DNA of 64,000 bases. Origin: Dicaeum eximium (Eukaryota; Chordata; Aves; Passeriformes; Dicaeidae). Position 1 is the stretch's first letter, and every line of letters starts with the position of its first letter. The notes beneath the pieces are model-generated. The model saw only the letters and a program-made list of their open reading frames with translations, did no database searches and was not told the DNA's origin. The stretch is taken from assembly GCA_013396995.1 (NCBI GenBank), contig VWZP01010273.1, positions 1,581,003 through 1,645,002 on the forward strand, read 5' to 3'. The translations under genes and the position numbers were made by a program. Positions 12,173 to 26,700 of this stretch are shown here, one piece after another.

Positions 12173-15100
12173 AGCTGTATGGGAGAAGGACATAGAAGGG
12201 AAGCTGTAAAAGGATCAAATATCTCTAAACTCCTCTAGAGGTGAAAGACATTTTGCAGATACTCTTGCTATTTTCTGAAAAAACCCCCACAAACTCAAAA
12301 CAGAGAAAACCCCAAGCAACAACCTTCTCCACCTAAACAAGGAGAATAACTAGTTGGTTTTTTTTTTTTTCTGGTTTCTTATGCTGCATATCTGCGCTCT
12401 TCATAATACTAAGGCCACTTGAATTTTTTTGCCAAAATCCAAGCTTTGTCCTTCATCACACACCAAAAGGTAGTTCCTTTCAAGCAGACCTAGTGGTGGA
12501 GAACACACTGACTGATGGCTTTCCTCCTCCCACATCACTGCTTTAATTATGTACATCCAGTACATTTGCCTGTCCCTTTCTGGGAGTTCTGTGGAAGGGC
12601 TCTAGCAAAAGCAGCTTAGTGGCTTGAAAGGAAACTGCACAATGTGGAGTTTCACAGCTTCTGTCACCTGTGAAACACGGGTGAAATTCACTGCAGGTTG
12701 ACTTCTCATGACATGGCATGTGCAGAACTTTTGAGTCCTTCCTAGCAAACAGGGCTCTGTTCTTCCTGCAAGTTGTCTTTGCTTCATAAGCATCTACTTC
12801 AGGTGATTTGTGCTCTTGAACTGTGTGTGTAGTAAGATGAAGCTTTTGTTTTGTACTCAAAGGAATACTTATTTTTTTGCAGCAGGTTCAAAAGAATCTG
12901 TCTGACCTGGGCCAGACTTAAAAATCACAAAAGTGATAAAAAAACCCTAGCAGAACAGATCAGATTGCATAAAGCAAGTGTATGCAAGTTAGTTAGGAAT
13001 TAGACCTATTTGTCAGTGTCTTGCACTTTGACAGAACTTGATACAAAAAAGGAGGACCTTTGTTAAAACTGTTGAACAAGACCTTGGAAAAACCAGTGGG
13101 AATAACACAAAGTGGAAGATGGAGAGGGTAGAAAAGATCCTTGAAGTGTTTCCAGAAGCACTGTCTTTAGCTGGGTAAAGATTTTCACATTCAATAATGA
13201 AGTGACCTGTTCCCTTGCTGACTGCTGGCAGAAATGGAAGAATGCAGAAAGCTCCCAAAGCATCTCCTTTGCTACTTCTACACTTACTGAGGAGAATCTG
13301 CTGGAAGGCATTTCCTCTTTTTTTCTTTCCTTTTTTACCTTCTGGTTTTTAGAGGGGGAACTCAAACATTGCTTAGAGAAGAAAAGCTCCTGATTTTGTA
13401 AATACTAGAAAGTAAAATGAATTGATGTCAGTTTGATTTCATTGGCTGCTGTTCCTCTTGTGCTTGTATTTAAATACTTAATTGTTTTTCTCCATTCAGG
13501 AAAACCTCCAAGTGCAAATGAACAAATGTGGAAATTACCTTTGTTGAAAGGTTGTTCTGTAAAATCATTGAATGGCTTTTCAGCTTTTCCTGGTATGGTT
13601 TTTCTGAAGCCAGTTTGCTGAGGTGAATAACTTTCTATGTCTGCAACATGTCCTTTGTTTTGTAAATTAGGATTCTCATCAAGTTCATGCTTAAGTGAAG
13701 TGCTTTGTGTGTTTTGATAGCAGTTTTTAATTCTTTGGAGCAGTGGAATGAGGTTAGATGTAAAATGTGAGATGGGTATCTCCATTTCTTATGAAGAGTA
13801 TTTAGGCTATCAACTTGTCATGTTAGGTGTGTGACAGAATAGCTGTTTCAAATTCTTTACCTAATTTAGGTGTACATGTTCAGTTTGGTTTGGTGGTTTT
13901 TTGTGTGTTTGAGTTTTTTGTTGTTGATGTTTATTCTTTTTTTTTTTGATGGTTTTATTGCTGTTTGGGTTTTTTTTTTAAAGTTTGTTTGGAAGCACAA
14001 GACTTGCAAGGAGTAAGCTCTAGGCTAGTTTGTAAACTGGAAATGTCAGACTTTGAGTAGACCTAACATCTTTGGTATGTACACAGTGGATTAGGAGTTG
14101 GCAGACGCTTTGACGAACCGGAGTGCAATTCTTTAGCTTCAGTAGGACTTTGCAAATAAGCTGTGTAAGTAACATAATCTTATTTTGATGTGCCAGGTTT
14201 TATTTGCCTAATTTCCCACATGATGGAATGAATCTAGTCTTCACCAGCATGGATATGTAGACCTTTTCAAGATGGTTAAGAACTGTGGTGAAGAACCAAG
14301 TGGAATGACAAGTGAGGAAACTTACATTTATTTCTAACTAATTCTTCTGCAATGTTATTTCCTTACCTTATGTAAGTCAGCTTTTTTAGATAAGAAATCA
14401 TCTAAAAACTGAAATCAGGTAGATGTTCTTATTCTTAGGAAAACTTACAGTTGAGCTCAGCTTGACTTGTTGGTTACTTATATAAGGTATTAGCTGTGCT
14501 TAATCTACTCAAACCTATTAAGTGTATTGCTCAGTGTTAAAACTGCTTAAAGTGAGCAAAACAGAATTTTTAATTTGTATTCTGATTATTCCTTTGTCAG
14601 GAGGAAGCAGCCACTTCTGCTGACATCTGATTTGTATGTTAGAAAGTATGGTTTCCTGACAGAAGAGTGCATTATAGTTTTTAACAGCAGATCTTTATTA
14701 AATGTGCCGTCAGTGGTGGTTTTGGAAAGATGAGAAAAGACCCACTGTGGGGCAACTCAGTGAAGCTAAAGATGTAAGTTCTGTGCCATTGCTATTTTGT
14801 ATGTATTACAAATAGGGATTTTTTTTTCCAGTCCCATCTTGTAAGTATATATGTGCATGTGTTTATTTGTTGTTTTGTTTTGGTTTTTTTTAAGCCAGAA
14901 GGTTAGCATGGACATTACATGATAAATATTTTATATAGGTTGAAATTAGGAAATTGTTCAAAAACCCCAAAAGCAAACCAAACTAAAAAACTGTCACCAC
15001 CACCACCCAACCAAAACTAAACCAGCTTCTTTTATATGTATGGAGTTAACTACCTTAAAGTATTCAGAGAAATTAAAAAATATGTACAAATTGGGCAGCT

Positions 15101-16351
15101 TTGTTCATATTGTGTGACTCTTGTGTTGTGTCAAGGCTAAAGACTTCCTCTTCCTTAAAAAATGAAGAGAAGTAATTATAAATTATTTGCTCTTTGAACT
15201 TGGTCACTGTTAAGCCAAAAGTGTCTTACGCTACTTAATGCTTTTAGTAAACATTCAGTAGTGGTTAGAACTTCTCTGGTCTGTTTGCTTAAAAAGTAAG
15301 GCCTTGTAATGACTTTGAAAAACCATATTTACTGCTGATGGTTTCCTAATGCAATCTCTTTGATTCAAAGAGTTTTGTGAATAATTTTAGTATCAACTAT
15401 TACTCAATTAGAAAGTAGCTTAGTATTTTTCTTCCTCTATTCCGTGTGTTCTGCCTGCTCTTGAATACTACCTTTTTGCTTCTTTTCCTATACTTGAGAT
15501 GTTATGTGTAATAGGACTTGCAGTCAGAGCATGTTTTCCAGCAGCATGTCCTTACAGGATTGATCATTATAAAAGAGCTGGATTCAGACACTTGAAGTGT
15601 TCTGCTTAAAGTCTATTGCTGCACAGTAATGCCAAGGTGCATTAATAACTTTCTCCCTTGCTGGATCTTTCCTTCGTCTGTGAACCTCTTTTACTGAGGA
15701 ACATTTTTTAGCACTGGTAACATTGTTTAACTTAGGACGACCTTTTTTACTGGCTAGAGAATGAATCAATTAGATACAGAACTTTGAAAAACAAGACCTG
15801 CTGTAACTTTTTTTTGATGTTGAATACGTCTTCATGACAGTAAAGAATGGCATAAGGATGGCTAATCAGAGAGGTGAATCAAAAAAAGTGTGACATAAAA
15901 AAACAGCTGCAATTGTGCCAGCTCAGTCTGGCCAATTACATTTTCCACTATGGTTTCTCCTTTATTTTTGGAAGTCTGCTTCTTTTCCTGTGTATTGTTT
16001 TCCTTGTCATGCATTTCAGACTTCCTTGACCTTGTTATTGTTTCAGACATCCGTCTGGTTTGTCTGTCTGAAGTCCACATACACATGATAGAAACCCCTG
16101 GGATCCTAGAGTTGTCTGTTTTGCTTTTGTGAATTTCTATGACCTGAGAACATAACAGTCAACTTTCTGCTAAATATTCAATCTCTTGGTTGTTAGAAGA
16201 GGTTGATAGAAGATAATGGAGAAGTGCTGTTTGAATCTGGTACTAGTCTGGCATTGTCATTTGTGTGCCAGTGATCCGGGGAGGGAAGGACTAAGTGAAA
16301 ATGGAAGTGCTGCCATTGATTTATCTGCACGTTGAATTGATCATTACCGGC

Positions 16352-16384
16352 AAAATACCTGTTTTATATAAAAACAGGTATTTT
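16352..16384. repeat. Perfect 14-bp inverted repeat, 5-base loop
   Basis: AAAATACCTGTTTT at 16352-16365 is the exact reverse complement of 16371-16384, separated by ATATA. It lies in intron 1. It could form a hairpin in RNA or a small cruciform in DNA. The pairing does not extend cleanly beyond 14 bp, so it is too short for a typical microRNA precursor. Confidence 0.85.
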
Positions 16385-16839
16385 ATGGCATACTCAGTAA
16401 TTGTTATTGGTGAATAGTGACTCTTCTCTGTAATTAACTTCAAATTTCTGAGCCTTACTAAGGTTTGCTAGTCTTCTGAATAATTATTTGTAAAAAATAA
16501 AAATTAGTTTATTATGATCATCACAAGAACTCAACAGAGTTTTGATACTGATATAAAGAAGAAAAGGGAGACCATGCCATACTCCATGATTGTATTTCAA
16601 TTAATAAATGTTTTCCTTTTCTAGACAAGGTTAATGCAGTAATTGCAGTTATTATAGATGCTGTAATGTTTTAACTAGATATGTTCAAATGCTTCATGGC
16701 AGAAGTGTAGGGGGTGTACAGAAGCATCTTCTTGCTTTATGGCTTATATAGTTGTAAAATATCTTTAACAATTAAAAAAAACTCCACACAGGCTGAGGCA
16801 CTTCTGAATGTCACTTGGTTCAGCCCAGCAATCAAATCA

Positions 16840-17005
16840 AGCAGGAGTGCCTGAAGCACGTTACCTAAGCCCTGAAACACAAGCACATTACCCAAGCCTG
16901 GTTCAAGCAGGGCTGTTTGGTCAGGTTTTGAGAATATGTGGGGTTGCCAACTCCACAACCTCTCTGCCAGTGTTTGGACACTGAAGAACTCCTGTTTATT
17001 CTTCA
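16840..17005 (-). mobile_element. CR1 LINE fragment, reverse orientation
   Basis: The stretch with CTCCACAACCTCTCTG, a nearby CCAGTGTTTGGACACTG and an upstream CCTGGTTCAAGCAGGGCTG resembles the reverse complement of the 3' region of avian CR1 elements. It is diverged and truncated at both ends. Recognition is from memory of the CR1 consensus and was not checked by alignment. Confidence 0.65.
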
Positions 17006-17438
17006 AATATCATGGGTGGTGGAAAGTCATGAAAGACTTCTGAAAGATTTGGTAACATATTACATCTTCCAGTACTTTTTTAAAAGGAGTAGTTTCTGAA
17101 TATTAACCTTATGTAGATGTTCCATAATATTAATTGGTCCTCAGTAGCAGAGGAGTATTTGTGAAGTGACCACCTGGCATTGCAAACTTTACTTTTCTTA
17201 ATTTCTCTTTTAAGCTACATTTTATTTGTTCTCTCTTCCAGATGCAGATTCAATGTCTAGTTAACTGGAAAATAAGGCTGCTCTAGCTGTCAGCCATTTG
17301 AAAAGAAGAAAGGCAGACATCTAGAAGATGCTTTCCTGTATGCTTATATATATTTTTTTATCTTTTAGCTACTTAAATAGAAGACATGGAAATGTGATTA
17401 TGTATTTTATTAAAATTTTTCTTTTTTTTAAATTCCAG

Positions 17439-17778
17439 GTCTGCAATTTCTGTTCGATCCATCCCAGTTGGGACAGCTTTTTTTGTGATTTTTAAGCTTG
17501 GTGCTGTGAGCCCTGTGTGAACAAACCAGAACAAAAAGCACGCTGGGTACTAGAAAACAAAATGCCACGGAAGAAGAAAACTGGTGGGGGTCCTTCTCAG
17601 AGGAATGGCAATTCTGACAGAACTGCTGTTGCTGTATCCCAGGGGGACCCAAGCCACTTAGTGGCACAAGCAATGCATTATGTCAATAAGGAAGAGCTCT
17701 TCAACAGCATGTCAGAGATGTTTTCTGACCTAGATCCTAGTGTGATTTATATGGTTCTGTCTGAATGTGATTTTAAAG
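17439..17778 (+). CDS. N4BP2: N4BP2 exon 2: 5'UTR plus residues 1-72 (CUE domain, first part)
   Basis: The acceptor is AATTCCAG ending at 17438, and the first 123 nt are 5'UTR. Translation starts at 17562 (ACAAAATGC, A at -3). The exon encodes a basic, Gly/Ser-rich N-terminus and then the first two helices of the CUE domain, including MFSDLDP at 53-59 and the VLSECDF run that binds ubiquitin in CUE/UBA folds. The donor is GTAAAT and codon 73 is split 1+2. The following 2.36-kb intron has no other feature I can name. Confidence 0.93.
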
Positions 17779-20700
17779 GTAAATAATATACAGCTGACAT
17801 TACAGTTTTGTTTCATGTGCAGATAGCTCTTAACTAGTGCAACTTCAGGAAAGTTAGTGTGGGTGTTGCAATCATATTTGTGAGTTTAACTTTTTATAAG
17901 TAGGTGAGTAGTAATATTTTGAAGTTTTACAACCATGTAAGATTCTCCAAGTTTAACAATGCTTCTGTGAGGCTGGTAAATGGAGCAGTGTGCTCCATAA
18001 ATGGAGGTCCTGTTTAGAGTGGATTGTTCTGTGACAGAGCAGGCAGTGGTAAAGTTGTGAGGAGAATCTGGTTTTTCCAATTAGTTTCCGTGCCATATCT
18101 GCAAGATGCCTAAGCTGTTTCTACAGGAGGGGTATTTTACATTCTAGATCACAGTTTTTTGATTGTATGCCATATGTGGTCTTGGCAGCATTTGCTTTTA
18201 CTTACTTGAACTGAGCTTTTGTTTTACATTTATTTTGCATTGTCATCTTGTTGTGTCCGCTAAGGATTAGTTTCTGCAGGGTAAATTCTGCTTGCCATGT
18301 TTCGTTCTCTGCAGCCTTGGTGGAACTAAAGCAAGGAACTAGTTTCTTTCCCTACATTCTGGTGACCTACATACCCAACTCTCCTGGCAGACTATTTTCA
18401 TATTTATGCTATTCTTCTGTGGTTTTGAAATCCTTCTATATGCAAGGTCATTTGCTTATGATAAAAGTACTGCATAAAGTGCTGATAGCAATATTTGAGG
18501 AGTTACTTGTCAGGGGAATAAGACATATGTGGAGCATTTTAATAAATCTGTATTCATATTGACTTGCGTAAAAAGCTAAGTCTATGACTTAACAACCAGA
18601 AAAAGTTGGGGAGTAGGTATGTATCTTTATTCAGCGCTGGGCACATGTGGGTAGCTCCTCTAAAAGACATGCAACTCTGAAAAGTCTTGAGCTTTTTTTA
18701 TCTCTCTTACTTGTGCATATGCATAGGGTTTCACAGTAGGTTCATGCATATTCATTTTACTAGTTTCTCGTTACAGTTAGTTCTTAAAGAGAGCTTTTTG
18801 GTCATCTTGACTGTCTCTTGCAGCCTCAACTTTGGCTCTATCTTGCTCTAAGTTTCGATGGGGGACTATTCTTATCTCGCATTTAGTTTAGAAGTTTGCA
18901 TTCCTTTTTCTTTGTCTGAGGGCTTGTTTTGCAAGCACAGGCTTTTAGCAAGGGCAAGCAGTCTTGGGTACAGCAGTTAACAGACTAAATGAGTTGAAAT
19001 AGCATTTTTCATCTATGTGAGCAAGTTACAGCACACTTCACCTAAGTCTGAAATGGATTTTTACTCAAGTTAAATTTTATGTTGTTTCAGTATGATCACA
19101 TGTGATTAATTGAGATGATTGTAAGAATATATGCAAAGAAAGCAGATTTTGGCATTTTTTTATATGTATGAAAGCTAGGTAACCATTAAAAGGACTGTGT
19201 TTATTGCCTAAATTGTACAGAGTTTATAACTTTAGAACAAATGTGAGAGTGCTGTTATAATTGTTGTTCATTTTAAAATTTAATTTAGTGGAATTACTGA
19301 TTCATGCTTCAAAATCTTAACAAGATTCAATTTTTACCATAATAACAGTTTTATCTAAAGCTTATTGGAGAATGCAGTAAACATGTAGAGTTCATGGCCT
19401 TGTACTGTAAACAGTAGTTTTAAAATTGTAAAGTTAGCATATTTGAGTGCTAATAAGTTGTTTTCATACAGTAGAGAAGCTGGAACGATGACAAAGATTT
19501 TGTTTATTGAGTGCAGAGTCATACTTAAATGAGCTTAAAGTTTTTGCTACACTGTCTTTCAGGAAAACAGAAGCTTAGCTTTAGGGCTCAGATGATGTTT
19601 GTGCCTGCTTTTCGTTTTGTTCATGTTGATCACTGGCACCCTCTACTCAATTTTTGAGTACAAAGAATTTATGCAGATACGGGATTTTTCAGGCTGTATT
19701 AGATAGGACATTTTAAAGTGGGCCATAGTGAACATACTTTGCATACTTCTGTCTTTCATCCTTTGTAGAGCTTTTAGGTAATTTTACACTATTTTAGCTA
19801 TATGATATAGATTAGAAATAAGTATCCATTTAAACATCCAGCTCTGATATTTTTTCCCAGTTAAAATTAGTAATTTTTGGACATTGTTTCTGTAGTAATT
19901 TTTAAAATTTATTAGGTTGTTATTTTTCAATATGTCTGTACTGAGTTCTGCTTTTACTTCTAATGAGAAATGAATCAAGGGAGTTTCAGAAGCTATGTTT
20001 AAAGGTGAATTTGTGAACTGTCTTTTGGTTATTTCTTTAGTTGTAATAAATGCTTCTTCAAGTAAAAAATTGCATGCACAGCAGCTTGGGTTTGTTAAAT
20101 TGACCACGCTTTATTGTGTTTATCTTACCCAACAGTAGAAAATGCTATGGATCATCTTCTAGAGCTGTCCACCCATGCCAAAGGAGTAGCATCTTCAAAA
20201 ACCTTGGGTTTTGATTTAGGAGCATCATCATTATCTCTTGCTAATCAGGAAAGATCTATTGCAAATAGAAGAATGGGGGAAAGTGCTGCAGCACACAGTT
20301 ATTCTGGACCAGCAATAGAAAAGGTCCCATCACCTGATGTGCAGCTGACTGGAGAACTGGATTCCTTACTAGAAACTGCTTTTCAGAGTTCCAGCTTGAG
20401 TGAGGGATTGCCTAATTCTGCAAATGACCAAATAGTACATGAGCACCCTGTGGAACACGATGGTTTTACCGAATTTCCCGGGTGGGAAAAATCTGATTCG
20501 GTTTGTAATGTCCTACTTTTTCCACAGCAAGCAGAGACAAATAATGAGGTTTTAAAAAACTTCTGCTGTTCCCAGCCACCAGTGAGTCAGCTGAGCATCC
20601 AGACAAGCTCACCATCTGCATCAGACAGTTTTGCACAGATACTGGAAGATTCTGATTTGTTGGAAATAAATGTTCAACATGATGTGGCTTCAGAAGTATA

Positions 20701-23700
20701 TAAACTATCAAATGGAGAAATAGCGTGTGAAAATTCTGATCAAACACAAGATACTGTTTTGGATCAAAGTAGTGTGACTGCTGCTTCTTGTGGGTCCTCC
20801 CAAAGACCTATGGAACTTGGAGTAGCTGTTGCTGGAAATGCTAATTCAAGGTGCCTGGAACAACATGAAGATGCAATGACTGCCATTAGCAGCTACCAGA
20901 GTGCTTCTCTTCCAGAGGCATATATCTCTCCTGAAACATCCAGTTTCAAAACACTAAAACCTGCAGATACTCAGCAAACTCAGCAGGGTTATAACTTAAA
21001 TTTTTCTACACCATCAGGTCAATCTCAACAACACTGGAATCTCATGGCTCCCGTGTTTTATCCATCCAGCGGAAATCACAGCTTTGTAATTCCTGTGGCT
21101 GCCAGTCCAGGGCAGTGGAGACCTGTTTCTGACTGTAGAACTTTGGAAAAAGGACCTTTTCTTTCCTCCCCAGTGGTTTCAAATGCCTGGGATGGCAACC
21201 CTTCTCTGAAGGTATGGGAAAATCAAGATAGAAACTCAAAATTGAACCTCCCGCAAGCACACCAACCACGTGTTTTTCACATGATGAGAAAAAAGATGCA
21301 ACTTATAGGTCAAGTACTTGTTCTTCTCAGAGGTGTTCCAGGATCAGGAAAATCGTATTTGGCAAGGTAGAACATTTATATTGTGAGCTTCTAAAAAAAA
21401 TTGCTTAATCATGTACAGGATTTGGCATAGTCAGAGACAATTTTCTGACACTTGTAAATAGTAATGCGTAAACCCTAATTGCCAGCTACACAATACACGC
21501 AGTGTGATAGGTATTAATAATTGCTCAGAGCAGAGTTGCTTGCAGGTCCTTTCCTAGTGGAAATTGAAATAGGAATGGTGAGCTTTAACTTCTATCACTG
21601 AACAAAGGAGTTTGTCAGCAGAGCGTCATTGCTGTAGTGTTAGGTCTGCTGTATTCTTTCAGTCCCAGTTTATTTTGAGTGTTTTCTTTTAATAACACTG
21701 ATGGAGATATGCCAGCTCTTTACAGGCAGAAATTCCTCTTTCACTGTGCGACTTTTTTTGTGTAAGTAATATATGTGAAACTTCTTGGGGGGAATTTTCA
21801 ATTTCTTTTTTTACTCTCTGAAAACTTAGTTCAATCTAAGTCTCCTTTTTACTGACACCTAAAACATTTGATGCAATTAAGACAGGATATTTGTCAGTGT
21901 GAAAGTATGTCACTACATGTAGATGGAAAAATACCTCCCTTGTTGTTTTGAAATGAGAGACCTATTGGGAAACTCTGTCAGCTCTTTCCCCTAGATAATC
22001 CTCAGATTTTGGAAAAAATAAAGGAGGGAAATTATTATAGATTGTATTTGCTTGGAGGTTGAATTTTTTTTTCCCTCTTACCTACATTTGCTGCTTCCAT
22101 TCCATATAATTTTGGTTTTGTGCAAGAGACTAAAAAAAATATGTATGGTAGTAGACATGGGAGCTTGGGAGGAGAGGGGAAAAAGCTGTTTATTTCTTGA
22201 TCTTTCACAGGAATTTGCTTGAGGATAACCCAGGTGGGATCATTCTTAGTACTGATGATTACTTTTACAAACATGGACAATACCATTATGATCCAGATTG
22301 CTTAGGGGAAGCACATGACTGGAATAGGAAACGAGGTGAGTTATAAATAAGGGATTAGCTTGCTCATTTACAGTTCAGTGCTTGTGTGCTGTTTAAAAAT
22401 CTGCCTGGCTTGTTAGACAACCATTTATCCCATCGTAGAAGTATTTGGTAATATGTGTGGAAAAAGAACATGAGCACAAACTCAGAAGTCATCTGTTCGT
22501 TCTGTGTTTTGCAATTGGAAATGCCACTGTCTTTGTCAAGAGTATGTTTTGTCCTCAGATTTTGTCATGGTATGTATTTTGGGTAGTGTCCCATTTCTGG
22601 AGTGGTTACCTACACCATCTCCAATAAATATTTCTTCTTAGATGATCTATAATATGCATATGCAGTAAGTAATGAAGATACAAATAATACACAGATATCT
22701 TCCTGCTCTTTATCTTTTTTTCCTCTTGTACACAAAATTATTGTCAAATGTAAGCAAAATTATAAGAGCAAGACAGAATACATTATTTTTTCCCCATTTC
22801 ATAATTGGGTGGGGTTTTTTTGACAGTGACCTGTGCTAAACTCACCATAGAACAATTCTTTTTAAGCTTTTAGTTGCTAAATTTGAACCATGAGCCCTTT
22901 TCTGCTGTCAAATTTCTATCAGTGAAGAAATGAAATAATAAATGTGGGATTCAGCAAGGACTGCGATTGTTCAGACACATTGTAACATGGCCACAGAAAC
23001 ATGGTGCTGTGTTTTGAAGTTAGTGGTTCTATACATTTAATTACTGTGTATTTAAATTATCATAATTCTGTTGGTTTTTCATATTTTATACAGTTTACAG
23101 AGTGGGCTAATCTTAAGACTGTTATAAAGCCAAGAATTTTGTATGCAACAAAGAAGTCCACTTTAAGGTGATCATGTAGTTTTTTTAGTTTAATTTACTG
23201 ATTGATTAGTCATCTTGATGCATTTTACATCTGCATTTTCATTCCTTGATGATCATCCATACGTTAATTCAAAAGCTAATGCCATATCTCAGTAACTTTA
23301 CATGTGAGGGGGGATTTCTGAAATAGAGGGCCTCAAAACAGATCAAGCTATGGCAAGAGTTCTTCACACGGTGGTTAATCATGGATTATCTATGTAAAAA
23401 TAGAACAAATGTAGAGAATGAGTATTAATATTATGTTCACCCTATTGTAATGAAATTAACTGTATTACATTGTTTTGTACGTGTATTTTTCAGCCAAAGA
23501 AGCATTTGAAATGCGAATCTCTCCTATAATAATTGACAACACAAACATACAAGCATGGGAGATGAAGCCTTATGTTACTTTGGTTAGTATTACAATTTGG
23601 CCAATGTGAAAAGAGATTATTGACTAGCATGGCAACAACATATGTTTTAAAATGGGAGTGTCTTTCTCAGTCTAGCTGCTATTCCACAAGGAAGTCTGCA

Positions 23701-26700
23701 GTAAAAAAAAAAAAGCGTTGCATGGAATCATATTGCCCAGTGTCATATTGTGTTGCGTGACTCAGTGTCATGTGTCATGTGGTATATGAGCATTAACCTG
23801 GCCTAGTTACCAAAAGCCAAAGCTGAGTGCTTTGTTTTTAGAGCCAAAAGCAAATGTTGTTGCAGAAACTGGATTTTGTTCCCCTTTTATATGGTCGGTA
23901 AAATTAGAAATTGTTTTAAAAATGTAATCAACGCTAATGATTGAGTGTGTGATGCTCTGTAAAACTTGAAAACTTAGTTTCATCCTAAATATATAGAGGC
24001 AGACACCAGTTGGAGGCTAGAGTTAGCAAATATTGCTGGCTTGCTTGAAGTTATGCAGATTTACTTAATACTTTTTGTTGAAGTGATCCCACCTTTTCAC
24101 TTAATAGTTTCTAAATGGACATCAGCACTTTTAGAGTCTAGAGCATATTTTGCTATTCATCATTGGCCATGTTGGTTGGTAGTTAGAACAGCGTGAAATT
24201 TCACAAATTCAATTGTGAAATTGGTTCTGCTTAACTGAAATAGTACATTGCAAAAAAGTATTATAATGTACATCTGGGATTTCTCCGTACCTGTTAGAGA
24301 AACATGACAGAAACTGTAGTACATATAATTGGCAGCTTTTGAGCAGATACCTTACATATGCTGCATGTGCTAATGGATTAATGAACAGTGAGACTTTAAC
24401 ACAGATAATTTTTGTTAATAAAATGTTTATTTTATTATCCTTGCATTTATTGGCAACTGTCAGATTAGCAGTTCTTTTGTAAGTTGTGTCTTTCATTTTG
24501 CTGTATACTGAAATCAAGATGCAACAAGAGTTCTTCCAGAAGTCCAGTGTTTAGTACAGTGCTAAGAATTTTTTCTGAAAACAAGAATGGGGAGAAACAG
24601 TACAGTACTTGCAGCGTTTCTCCTGGTTAGTCTTTAGGCTCCTTTCATGATGAGACTGGACTGTATAGGAACCACTGACTTGCAGCTTGGTCAAGTTTCC
24701 CATGTGGCAGGAAGGCTGTCCACAATAACTGTGCTAATGTAACTGAATTGCTTGTTCTGGAGCTGGTTCACATCTGGTCAGCTCTGAGTGTAAGCTGAGC
24801 ACTTTCCTCTGTCTTGGAGAGGCTGTGTAGACATGTGCATGCTGTATCTGGAAAGAGGAGATGTTTTGCAGTGTTGTCTCAGAGAAGATACATCATGGCA
24901 CACATTTAATTTTATGGTAAGAGACACATATATGTTTTTTTTAAAAATCCCAGTTTATATAAACCAAAGTGCAACACTGAACAAAAGTGTTATTCCAAAT
25001 GTTTAATAGGTATCAAAAATAGAAAAAACAGCTTTGAAGAAGCAAGCTATGCCTATAGTGTACTTTGTCATAGAAATAAAAAATGGGTGATGTGGCACGT
25101 TCTGTTTTGTATCTCTTTTATTCAGGCTCAGCAGTTCAAATACAAAGTAATGTTCCGAGAACCAGACACTTGGTGGAAGTTTAAACCAAAAGAACTTGAA
25201 AGGTAAGAATGTAAAAGAAAATTACATACTAGACAGTATAAGCTATGATTTTAAAAAAGATTTCGCTTAGTACAATGGCTAGTGAAGTAGCAAGATATCT
25301 GTCAAAATTTTTGAGATAGTAAGTAGCTTTTTAATGATATTTTGTGGACTTTTTTATGTATGTATGTATTATAAGAGCTTTTGTCACTTCAGTTACATGC
25401 AAAAGGTACTGTTAGCAATAGACACTGTGATGTTTTCATTATTAGAGTTCTTTGCATGTAAGCAAAGTTTTTTGCATGTTTCCTTTGGGTTACTGAGGTT
25501 GCAAATATTATGTCAGGTTGGGGCTGGTTTTGCATCCTGGTCTATTGCTTTAGTTGAAGCGTTTCTGCTGTCATTGAATTTAGGACAGTCAGCCCCTTGT
25601 GGCCTAAGAGGGGCAAACTCTGAGCATCATTGTTGCTTCCCTCTTCTTCAGCAGGACCTTCTATTACTTAGGGCTGAAATCAGCAAGACATAAACCCTAT
25701 GTAAGTGAATAATAAAACATAATGAGAAAATTGGCTGGATGCCAGGTTCAAATGTTATGATCACTGTGTGAAATGAAGGCTTATGTCCCTCTGGGGAGGG
25801 ACTGCAGCTCTTTAATGTCCTTTTTTATGACTTGGATGCTGGGACAGAGTGCACTCTTAGCAAATTGGCAGGTGATACGGAACTGAGCAAGAGTAGTTTA
25901 TTCAGCATTAAGCAGAGATCATTGCAGAAGAATCATATTGTTTTCAGCTACCTTTTGAACCGTTATAGAGAAGACTAAAAAGAATTGTGCAGGGATAGGA
26001 CAAGTCAAGTATCATCAAGTTGGAACTTTTGATTACATAAAAGAAAAAAGCCTAACATTTATTTTAAAGGCGGTTAGGTACTGAGTTTGCTCAGAGAGTT
26101 TGTAGGCTTTCAGTCATTTCAGATATTCAAAATCAGACAAAAAGCTCTGGGCAACCTGATGTAGCTGTACTTCCTCTGAGTAGGAGACTGAAGTATGGGA
26201 CTTCAGAGGTCCCTTCCAACAGAAGTTATTTTGTGATTTTATAGTATCTGTTGTCATCTGAATTTGCATATTTAGCTTAAGGTTGGCTGCTTTTTAAGTG
26301 AGGTAAGGTAGATTATTTGCGTTCTTAAAATCAAAGTTAAACCTTTTCTTCTATATTTTCAATTTCTCTTTTACTGTCCTTGGTAGGATTCACTTGTTGT
26401 AGGTGGAACTGCAGTAGAACGCAGTGCTACTTGGTGCTTAACAGAGTTAGTAAAAACTTCTGGCCAAAGGGTGTCCGGAATAATAGGTGAATAGGTTTTC
26501 TTCAAGGCTCAATGAGTTCTTAGTTCAGCAAAACCAAAGAAAGAACGCTGAATTCATGAGTCTTCTGTACCCAGTTTGATATCCTGCATTGCTATCAGGA
26601 TCTGAGAGAGTGTGTTTTCTGAAACTTATTTGAAGAAGATGCATTATTAGTACAGTTTTAGATTTTAGTATTACGCAAAACATCCAACTGCAGTACAGGG

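Larger units (their letters stand above)
12173..17438 (+). other. N4BP2: Remainder of N4BP2 intron 1
   Basis: This is AT-rich intronic DNA between the duplicated block and the acceptor at 17437-17438. It contains T-rich and A-rich low-complexity stretches (near 13900-13980, 14860-14895 and 14960-15015), a reversed CR1 fragment near 16840-17005 and a perfect 14-bp hairpin at 16352-16384. I saw no coding exon. An acceptor-like TTTGTTTCAG at 12001 followed by a donor-like CAG|GTAGCC at about 12080 could define an alternative 5'UTR exon, but this is speculative. Confidence 0.6.

Noticed and set aside
17242..17340. Possible extra 5'UTR exon after TCTCTTCCAG at 17231-17241
   Set aside because: The acceptor is good, but I found no credible splice donor within the next 150 bp.
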